Below, one piece after another: positions 26,549 through 33,621 of a stretch of 64,000 nt of DNA. The notes beneath the pieces are model-generated. The model was not told the origin of the DNA. It saw only the letters and a list, made by a program, of their open reading frames with translations, and did no database searches. This DNA is from Gemmataceae bacterium (GTDB taxonomy: Bacteria > Planctomycetota > Planctomycetia > Gemmatales > Gemmataceae): the NCBI GenBank assembly GCA_009692005.1, contig SHZZ01000010.1:23930-87929 (forward strand). Reading direction: 5' to 3'. The position numbers were made by a program, and so were the translations under genes. Every line of letters starts with the position of its first letter. The stretch's first letter is position 1.

Positions 26549-28878
26549 ACATTGCCGAGGAATTGGTCCCTGTAATTCTCGATGGCCAGGTCATTGAACT
26601 GGAAAAATCCGCCGCGGACTTGCTCAAGGGGCCCCCGGTCAAGCTGTCGATCGATGGGCAGGAAGTGGAAATCCCCCGCGCTACCCTGACCAAGGATCCG
26701 GTTAGCGGCGAACTGAAGCCGAGGCTGACTACGGTACTGGACGCGGCACAGAAAGCCGGCGTGAGCATCCCCGTTTTGTGCCACCGCGAGCACATGACCC
26801 CGGTGGCGGTTTGCAGGTTTTGCGCTGTCGATGTCGGCGGGCGGGTTCTTGCCGCCGCCTGTCATCGCCCGGTGGAAGACGGGATGAAAGTGGCCACGGC
26901 AGCCACCAGCGAAAAAGTGCGCAAGGCGGTCGGCGTCCTGACCCAGCTCCTTCTTGCCGACAACCAGGTGCCGCGGAAGGCCAACCATGAATACGGCAAC
27001 AACGAACTGAGAAACTTGGCCCGCGGCCAGGGCATTTCCCCGGAAGGTTCACCGTTCCCCAAATCACATATTGACCGCGGGCACGATGAATCCTCTCCCG
27101 TTATCGCCGTCGATCATAATGCCTGCATCCTTTGCGACCGCTGTGTCCGCGCCTGCAACGAAATCCGCCACAACGAAGTAATCGGCCGCATGGGCAAAGG
27201 CTTTACTTCCAGGATTTCTTTCGACTTAAACGACCCCATGGGCCACTCCTCTTGCGTCTCCTGCGGGGAATGCATGGCTTCCTGCCCAACCGGCGCGCTC
27301 ACCAGCCGCAAGATGATCGAGTCTCATTTAACCGAATTGGAAGGCGCCAAGCCAGTTTCCCTGGACGACATCTGTTCCCACCCGTTGTTCGACGGTATTA
27401 GCAGGCCGTTCATGGATTGGAACAGGGGTTCTGTGGTGCGGCGTGAATTTCAAGCGGGTGAGATTATTTGCCGCGAGGGCGAAAGCGGTTCCACTGCCTT
27501 TATCATTGAAAAAGGCAGCCTGGAAGTTTTCATACGCGCCTCTTTGCAGAATCTGGAAACCAAACCCAGCAGCGGCTTCCTCGGCTTATTCAGAAAGTTC
27601 ACTTCCTCATTGGGGAAAAGCGACGCCAAACCCAAACAGCGCTTCTTCTCCATCGACGCCCCGGTCAGCCTGCTCTCCTCCAACCCCATCGCCGAGCTTA
27701 CCCCCGATGATGTGGTCTTCGGTGAAATGACCTGCATGAACAACTACCCGCGGTCGGCGACAGTGCGGGCAAAAACCGCGGTCACACTTTTGGAAATCCG
27801 CCGAAATGTCCTTTACCTGCTGCAGCGAAACAATAAGTCCAAGGAAATTCTGGACAATGTCTACCGCAAAAGATCGATCGACACCCACCTGCGAAGCGTG
27901 CCAATCTTCGCTGATCAATTCACGGTTAAAGAGGATTTCGACAAGTTCGTGTCGCTGATAAGGGAAAAGGCGCGGCTGGTGCGGCTGAACCCCGGCGATA
28001 TAATCTTCCGCCAGGGCGACACTCCCGACAACTTCTATCTGGTGCGCATCGGCTTTGTGAAGATCACCTTGAAACAGCCCGGGGGAGACTTGGTCCTTAA
28101 TTACACCGGCCCGGGCGGAGTGGTGGGCGAAATCGCCCTCATGACTCACCTTGCCGAACTGAAGGGGAAAACCGTCAGCGTCGGGCGCACCGCCACCGCC
28201 ACTGCCCTGGACCATGTCGATCTGGTCAGCATCAGCGGCCAGGACTTCCGCGCCATCCTCGAATCTTTTCCCAAGGTTCGCGATGCCATGGTCGCCATCG
28301 CTCTGGAGCGCCTGGAGGACATAAAGCGTCAGCAGAAAAAACACCAGCATTCACCTCTGGACGACTTCTTGCGCCAGGGGTTGATGGAAGCGCGCAGCCT
28401 GCTAGTTCTCGATTTGGAAAAATGCACCCGCTGCGATGAATGCACCAAAGCCTGCGCCGACACGCACCAGGGTGTCACGCGCCTGGTGCGCGAAGGATTG
28501 CGCTTCGAAAATTATCTTATTGCCAGTTCCTGCAGATCCTGCCTCGACCCCTATTGCATGGTCGGCTGCCCAGTCGATGCCATTCACCGCGGGCAAAAAA
28601 AGGAAATGATCATCGAAGACTGGTGCATTGGCTGCGGGAAATGCGCCGAGAACTGCCCCTACGGCAACATCAATATGCACCCTTTCCCCACCGGGGAAAC
28701 TGCCGACGACCCCGATCACCCGGGCAGGAAAATCGCCGTCCTTCAGCAGAAGGCAACCATGTGCGATCTTTGCGAATCGGTTGACGGACAGCCGAGTTGC
28801 GTCTACGCTTGCCCGCACGACGCGGCGCACAGGATTCCCGGATTGGAACTTATCCGCCTGGTAGATGGCCGCAAATGA
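26545..28878 (+). CDS. NuoG-like iron-sulfur protein fused to two cyclic-nucleotide-binding domains and a four-cluster ferredoxin module
   Basis: The 777-residue product is an unusual mosaic. Residues about 60-110 hold a NuoG-type [2Fe-2S] site (C79, C90, C93, C106). The next NuoG segment keeps its helix, but the His-Cys3 cluster ligands are gone. Residues 194-247 hold two [4Fe-4S] sites (C194, C197, C200, C204; C237, C240, C243, C247). Residues about 292-445 form a first cyclic-nucleotide-binding domain with a long internal insertion and a phosphate-binding cassette containing E394 and R403. Residues about 455-590 form a second, with E529 and R548. Residues 620-760 form a DmsB/HybA-like module with four [4Fe-4S] sites starting at C627, C663, C694 and C740. 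No pterin domain is present. It sits between NuoEF and a SthA-like gene; cytoplasmic electron wire with ligand gating is inferred. Confidence 0.85.
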   Translation: MNIAEELVPVILDGQVIELEKSAADLLKGPPVKLSIDGQEVEIPRATLTKDPVSGELKPRLTTVLDAAQKAGVSIPVLCHREHMTPVAVCRFCAVDVGGRVLAAACHRPVEDGMKVATAATSEKVRKAVGVLTQLLLADNQVPRKANHEYGNNELRNLARGQGISPEGSPFPKSHIDRGHDESSPVIAVDHNACILCDRCVRACNEIRHNEVIGRMGKGFTSRISFDLNDPMGHSSCVSCGECMASCPTGALTSRKMIESHLTELEGAKPVSLDDICSHPLFDGISRPFMDWNRGSVVRREFQAGEIICREGESGSTAFIIEKGSLEVFIRASLQNLETKPSSGFLGLFRKFTSSLGKSDAKPKQRFFSIDAPVSLLSSNPIAELTPDDVVFGEMTCMNNYPRSATVRAKTAVTLLEIRRNVLYLLQRNNKSKEILDNVYRKRSIDTHLRSVPIFADQFTVKEDFDKFVSLIREKARLVRLNPGDIIFRQGDTPDNFYLVRIGFVKITLKQPGGDLVLNYTGPGGVVGEIALMTHLAELKGKTVSVGRTATATALDHVDLVSISGQDFRAILESFPKVRDAMVAIALERLEDIKRQQKKHQHSPLDDFLRQGLMEARSLLVLDLEKCTRCDECTKACADTHQGVTRLVREGLRFENYLIASSCRSCLDPYCMVGCPVDAIHRGQKKEMIIEDWCIGCGKCAENCPYGNINMHPFPTGETADDPDHPGRKIAVLQQKATMCDLCESVDGQPSCVYACPHDAAHRIPGLELIRLVDGRK

Positions 28879-30328
28879 AGATTGCCAAAAACTGGGTTGG
28901 AAAGGCATCGGCGTGACAGAACATTTTGACTTGGTAGTGATTGGCTCCGGCCCTGCCGGGGAGAAAGGAGCCGCCGCTGCTGCTTTCTTCGGCAAAAAGG
29001 TCGCCCTGGTTGAAAAAGACAACTTCCTCGGTGGCGCCGCGGCCAACACTGGAACACTCCCTTCCAAAACCCTGCGCGAATCCGCTCTCTACCTCTCCGG
29101 CTTTCATCAAAGAAAACTCTTCGGCTTCAATGTCGACTTTAAGAAAAAAGTCCGCATCAGCGACTTCATGGCCCACGAGCACTTTGTCAAAGACCAGGAA
29201 AGGCAGCGCATCCGGGAAAACCTCAACCGCCATCACATTCAGGTTTTCCGCGGCCTGGCCAACTTCATCGATGACAAAACCCTTTGTGTCCGTCCCGACC
29301 GCTGCCCGGAGGTTTACCTCACTGCCGACCGCTTCCTCATCGCCACCGGGTCTTACCCCTTCCGCCCAAAGAACTTCCCTTTTTATGACCCCCGCATTTT
29401 CGATTCCGACACCATCCTGTCGCTTGATGAAATTCCCAGCGACCTTGTCGTGGTGGGGGGCGGGGTGATCGGCTGCGAATACGCTTGCATGTTCGCCGCC
29501 CTTGGCGTCAAAGTTCAAGTGATCGAGAAGCACGACATGATCGTGTCGGGAATGGACCGCGAGATTTCCCACACTTTGCAAACGCGCATGGGAGCCGCGG
29601 GCGTTGAGTTCTACATGAATGACTCGGTGCAACGGCTGGAACCTGGCAATCTGATGGAACTGGAATTGGAATCGGGCCCGGTGCTGCAACCCAAAGCGGT
29701 GTTGGTTTCCTCGGGCCGGTCAGGCCAAACAGCAGCGCTGGGGCTCGACAAGATTGGGGTGGAAACCACCCCGCGCGGCCACATTGTCGCCAACGAGCAT
29801 TTTCAAACCAAAGCGCCTAACATTTACGCCGCCGGCGATGTCATTGGCAACCCGGCGCTGGCTTCCACAGCCATGGAGCAAGCCAGGCTTGCTGTCTACC
29901 ATGCTTTCAGCCTGGCGCCCAACCGCGATCTCCCCACCCTGCTGCCAAGCGGGCTCTACACCATTCCCGAATGTTCCATGGCCGGCATGACCGAGGAACA
30001 GTTGGAGGAAAAGAAGATTCCCTTCGTGGCGGGGAAAGCCAGTTTCGCCAGCAACGCTCGCGGGCAGATCATTGGCGACACCGATGGCATGGTCAAACTT
30101 CTTTATCACGAAGAGACCAATAAACTTTTGGGGGTGCACATCATTGGCGAAGGCGCCACGGAACTGGTTCACATTGGCCTGACCGCCATGATGCTGGGGG
30201 CCGACAACGACCTTTTTATCAACACCTGCTTTAACTATCCCACCCTCAGCGAGGTCTACAAATACGCCACTTTCGACGCCAAGAGCAAGCTGGCCACGCG
30301 AAAGAAAAGGAAAATGGAAAACCCTTGA
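28865..30328 (+). CDS. SthA-like soluble pyridine nucleotide transhydrogenase flavoprotein
   Basis: The product (487 residues from ATG) matches soluble Si-specific transhydrogenases. The FAD fold opens FDLVVIGSGPAGEKGAA, followed by GGAAANTGTLPSKTLRE, where the two redox cysteines of lipoamide dehydrogenases are both absent, as expected for the group. VVGGGVIGCEYACMF binds NAD(P), AGDVIGNPALASTAMEQARL ends the FAD site, and NTCFNYPTLSEVYKYA closes the dimer domain. The ATG at 28865 overlaps the previous gene by 14 bases; a GTG at 28913 with GAAAGG upstream gives an N-terminus closer to SthA and could be the real start. It would exchange hydride between NAD(H) and NADP(H); here it may serve the iron-sulfur assembly encoded upstream. 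Confidence 0.85.
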   Translation: MAANEDCQKLGWKGIGVTEHFDLVVIGSGPAGEKGAAAAAFFGKKVALVEKDNFLGGAAANTGTLPSKTLRESALYLSGFHQRKLFGFNVDFKKKVRISDFMAHEHFVKDQERQRIRENLNRHHIQVFRGLANFIDDKTLCVRPDRCPEVYLTADRFLIATGSYPFRPKNFPFYDPRIFDSDTILSLDEIPSDLVVVGGGVIGCEYACMFAALGVKVQVIEKHDMIVSGMDREISHTLQTRMGAAGVEFYMNDSVQRLEPGNLMELELESGPVLQPKAVLVSSGRSGQTAALGLDKIGVETTPRGHIVANEHFQTKAPNIYAAGDVIGNPALASTAMEQARLAVYHAFSLAPNRDLPTLLPSGLYTIPECSMAGMTEEQLEEKKIPFVAGKASFASNARGQIIGDTDGMVKLLYHEETNKLLGVHIIGEGATELVHIGLTAMMLGADNDLFINTCFNYPTLSEVYKYATFDAKSKLATRKKRKMENP

Positions 30329-30335
30329 ACCCTAG

Positions 30336-30371
30336 AAGTGGTTTGAGCGCTTGAAAGAACCGCTTTTATTC
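30336..30371 (+). terminator. Possible terminator of the redox cluster
   Basis: AAGTGGTT and AACCGCTT form an 8-bp stem (one G-T) around a 14-base loop, followed by TTATT. It lies 8 bases after the stop of the SthA-like gene. The T-tract is weak. Confidence 0.4.
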
Positions 30372-30430
30372 CAGGGAAGAACGCCAAATCCCCTGGGCCC
30401 TTCCTCTATGCAAGGCCCCTTTTACTATTT

Positions 30431-30436
30431 TATAAT
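30431..30436 (+). promoter_or_regulatory. Consensus -10 element before def
   Basis: A perfect TATAAT lies 41 bases before the def start. No -35 match is seen at 16-18 bases upstream. It marks a likely new transcript for def-fmt-miaB-glnE. Confidence 0.35.
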
Positions 30437-30477
30437 CAGATACTGACACCCATTGGCTGGTCCCAGGTGGCTTCTGA

Positions 30478-31056
30478 ATGAAAATTGTCCACTACCCACA
30501 TCCGGCGCTTCGCTGCCAGTCCAAACCGTTGACCTCCATCGACAAGGATTTCCACCTCCAAGTCGGGGAGATGTTCGACTTGATGTATGAAGCCAAGGGT
30601 CTTGGCCTGGCGGCCACGCAGGTGGCGCTGCCTCACCAGTTTCTGGTAATGAACATCAGTGGCGATTTCCAGCAAAAAGATCAGGAAATGGTCTTCATCA
30701 ACCCGGTCCTGGTGGAAAGAAAAGGGGCGATTGAAGGGGACGAGGGTTGCCTGAGCTTTCCTGGGCTTTTTCAAAAAGTGCGTCGGGCCAAGACCGTCAG
30801 GATCCAGGCTTACAACATCAAAGGCGAAGCGGTTGAAGTCACTGTTTCCGACCTCGCCGCCCGCGCCTGGCAGCATGAAATCGACCATCTCAATGGTGTG
30901 TTGTTTATCGACAAGCTGGGTGTTATTGGCAAATTGGCTTCCCGGGGTGCGCTCAAGGAACTCGAGGAAGAATTTCGCAAGGCCCAGGCACGAGGCGAAT
31001 TCCCCAGCGACACCGACATTAAACAATTACTCGACGCCCTCATGACCGAATCCTGA
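30478..31056 (+). CDS. def: Peptide deformylase
   Basis: The 192-residue product carries all three deformylase motifs: GLGLAATQV (41-49), EGCLSFPG (89-96, with metal ligand C91) and QHEIDHLNG (132-140, with H133 and H137 as ligands and E134 as catalytic base). It removes the formyl group from nascent proteins. It is followed by fmt, the gene for the enzyme that adds the group to initiator tRNA, after 17 bases counted from the fmt ATG. The pairing is the usual def-fmt arrangement. Confidence 0.97.
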   Translation: MKIVHYPHPALRCQSKPLTSIDKDFHLQVGEMFDLMYEAKGLGLAATQVALPHQFLVMNISGDFQQKDQEMVFINPVLVERKGAIEGDEGCLSFPGLFQKVRRAKTVRIQAYNIKGEAVEVTVSDLAARAWQHEIDHLNGVLFIDKLGVIGKLASRGALKELEEEFRKAQARGEFPSDTDIKQLLDALMTES

Positions 31057-31073
31057 TCGTGGAGAACCTTGGC

Positions 31074-32048
31074 ATGCGAGTGGTCATGATGGGAACCGGG
31101 GTCTTCGCTGAACCGGCGCTAGAAACCTTGTTGAAGTCTGGCATTCAGGTGGTGGGAATCTTCACCCAGCCCGACCGGGAAAGCGGCGAGGAACGAGGCT
31201 CCACCCGCCAGGTGGGCAAAGGGATCAAGAACATCGGCCTGGAAACCGGCCTTGGCGTGTTTCAACCACTCAACATTAATGTGCCGCAAGGTGTCGAGGC
31301 TTTGCGCGGGCTGAACGCCGACCTTTTCGTTGTCGCTGCCTATGGGCAAATCCTCTCTCCCGATGTGCTGGCTTGCGCCCGTTTGGGCGGCATCAATATT
31401 CACGCCTCGCTATTGCCGAAGTATCGCGGCGCTGCGCCGGTCCAGCGGGCCATCGCCGCTGGCGAAAAGGAAACCGGCGTTTCCATCCTGCGCATGACGC
31501 CCACGCTGGATGGCGGCGAAATCCTGGCTTCCAGAGCGACCGCCATTGGCGCTGAGGAAACCGCTGGAGAGTTGGAAGCGCGCTTGAGCGTTATGGGCGC
31601 CGACCTGGCCCTGGAGGTGGTGAAAAAACTGCAACTCGGCCCGCTGACCGGGGTGGTGCAAGACCCGGCCCAGGCGACCAAGGCCCCCAAGTTGAAAAAA
31701 GAACATGGCCTTATCTGTTGGGACCACCCCGCAGGAAAAATCGAATGCCACCTGCGCGCCATGCAACCCTGGCCCACCGCCTTTACCTTGTTTAAGCGTC
31801 CTGGTTCGCCCCCTCTGCGTTTGCAAATTGTCAAGGCACGAGTGGCCCCCACCTCGCCAGGTGAAACCGGCGCGCCCGGGGCTCTGCGGCAAGCATCCCC
31901 TGGGCAGCAGGGTATGATGGTTTTCACCGGCGATGCCAATTTGCTGGAGGTTCTGGAACTGCTGCCGGCGGGAAAAAAGAAAATGTCCGGCGCTGACTTC
32001 CTTCGCGGCAAAGGCTGGAATTCCGGCGACACTCTCGGACCCCCTTGA
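31074..32048 (+). CDS. fmt: Methionyl-tRNA formyltransferase
   Basis: The 324-residue product begins MRVVMMGTGVFAEPALETL and contains the formyl-transfer signature NIHASLLPKYRGAAPVQRAI, with the catalytic Asn and His, then a C-terminal OB-like domain with CHLRAMQPWPTAFTL. It formylates Met-tRNA(fMet) using 10-formyl-tetrahydrofolate. The ATG at 31074 is preferred to a GTG at 31059 because GGAG precedes it at a normal distance and the sequence fits the family start. It follows def in the same transcript. Confidence 0.96.
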   Translation: MRVVMMGTGVFAEPALETLLKSGIQVVGIFTQPDRESGEERGSTRQVGKGIKNIGLETGLGVFQPLNINVPQGVEALRGLNADLFVVAAYGQILSPDVLACARLGGINIHASLLPKYRGAAPVQRAIAAGEKETGVSILRMTPTLDGGEILASRATAIGAEETAGELEARLSVMGADLALEVVKKLQLGPLTGVVQDPAQATKAPKLKKEHGLICWDHPAGKIECHLRAMQPWPTAFTLFKRPGSPPLRLQIVKARVAPTSPGETGAPGALRQASPGQQGMMVFTGDANLLEVLELLPAGKKKMSGADFLRGKGWNSGDTLGPP

Positions 32049-32123
32049 TCCCCTCCAGAAAACTCCCGCCATTCCCTACAATAAACTGCTGGTGAAACTG
32101 CGGACTCGGGCTTTTCCTCAATC

Positions 32124-33599
32124 ATGGCAAAAAAACTTTTTATCGAGACAGTCGGCTGCCAGATGAATGTCCTGGACAGCGAACTGGTGGTAGGCGCGCT
32201 CCGCCGCCAGGGGTATCAATTAGCCATGGATGCGGCCGAAGCCGATGTCATTCTTTTCAACACTTGCAGCGTGCGCGAACACGCCGAGGAGAAGATCTAC
32301 AGCTCGCTGGGCCGATTGCGCAAGCACATGGAAGAACACCCGGAAAAGGTTCTCGGCGTTCTGGGGTGCATGGCGCAGAAGGACCAGGAGATTATCCTCA
32401 AGCGCGCGCCCTATGTGGATGTTGTGTGCGGCACGGGACAGCTTGGCCGCATTGCCGAATTAATCGAGAACGCCCGGACCACCGGCAGACCGCAATTGGC
32501 GCTCTCCCTCGGCCGGACCGATGCCTCCCGCCTCGAGGTCGAGCGAAGTTTCGAAAGCTACGACCCCGCACGCGAACCATCCATGCGCCCGACGGCCTTC
32601 CAGGCTTTTGTCCGCATCATGTTCGGCTGCGACAAGTTTTGCACCTACTGCGTGGTGCCTTCCACCCGCGGGCCGGAACAAAGCCGCCCGCCTGAGCATA
32701 TCCTCGCCGAGGTCCAGGGGCTGGCTCGCCAGGGCGCCAAGGAGATCACTCTCCTCGGGCAAACCGTCAACAGTTACAAGTTCAAGAACAACGACGGCCG
32801 AACCACTACTCTGGCCGGGCTGCTCTTGCTCATTCACGACACTGACGGCATTGAGCGCATAAAGTTCGTAACCAATTACCCCAAAGATATGACGGACGAA
32901 CTTCTACAAGCCGTCCGCGACCTGCCCAAGATCTGCAAGTATTTGCATGTGCCGGTGCAATCAGGTTGCGATGAAGTCTTGAAGCGGATGAAAAGAAACT
33001 ACACCGTAAATTACTACCGGGAGATGCTGCAGCGCTGTCGGGAAATCGTGCCCGGCGCGGCCATTAGCAGCGACTTCATCGTGGGGTTTTGCGGCGAAAG
33101 CGAGCAGGCTTTTCAGAAGTCCTGCGACCTCATCAGCGAAAGCAAATTCAAAAACAGTTTCATTTTTAAATACAGCGCCCGCCCCGGCACCAAGGCCGAC
33201 GACCTCTACCCCGACGACATTGACGAGGAAACCAAAAAGAGAAGAAACAATGACCTGCTGGCCTTGCAGAACGCCAACAGCCTTCTCGACCACCGGGCTA
33301 AAATTGGCCAAACTGTCGATGTCCTGGTGGAAGGGCCAAGCAAGGCGGCGCTCAAGGGCAAGGCGGTCGGGCCTTTACAGCTCACTGGCCGCACCATGAC
33401 CGACCATATTGCGGTGTTTGACGGCAATGAGCGCCTGATTGGCAACTCCGTGCGCATGGTGGTGGAAGAGGCCACCGCTTTCACCTTGTTTTGCCGAGTG
33501 GCCACCGAAGTAACCACCGGGGCGAGAGAAATAGCAGTTCCCGCTAGCCAGGATACTCCTTGGGAAGAACCCCGACGCACGCCCTTGCCCCTTTTATGA
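32124..33599 (+). CDS. miaB: tRNA-2-methylthio-N6-isopentenyladenosine synthase MiaB
   Basis: The 491-residue product is a radical SAM methylthiotransferase that adds the 2-methylthio group to i6A37 of tRNA. The N-terminal domain has cysteines C12, C48 and C82, which bind the auxiliary [4Fe-4S] cluster. The radical SAM cluster is C169-x3-C173-x2-C176 (CDKFCTYC). The C-terminal TRAM domain follows residue 390. ETVGCQMNVLDSE and FNTCSVREHAEEK are typical of MiaB rather than RimO or MtaB. It lies 75 bases after fmt and reads the same way. Confidence 0.95.
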   Translation: MAKKLFIETVGCQMNVLDSELVVGALRRQGYQLAMDAAEADVILFNTCSVREHAEEKIYSSLGRLRKHMEEHPEKVLGVLGCMAQKDQEIILKRAPYVDVVCGTGQLGRIAELIENARTTGRPQLALSLGRTDASRLEVERSFESYDPAREPSMRPTAFQAFVRIMFGCDKFCTYCVVPSTRGPEQSRPPEHILAEVQGLARQGAKEITLLGQTVNSYKFKNNDGRTTTLAGLLLLIHDTDGIERIKFVTNYPKDMTDELLQAVRDLPKICKYLHVPVQSGCDEVLKRMKRNYTVNYYREMLQRCREIVPGAAISSDFIVGFCGESEQAFQKSCDLISESKFKNSFIFKYSARPGTKADDLYPDDIDEETKKRRNNDLLALQNANSLLDHRAKIGQTVDVLVEGPSKAALKGKAVGPLQLTGRTMTDHIAVFDGNERLIGNSVRMVVEEATAFTLFCRVATEVTTGAREIAVPASQDTPWEEPRRTPLPLL

Positions 33600-33621
33600 T
33601 CCCGGGTTTTGGGGCCACGCC

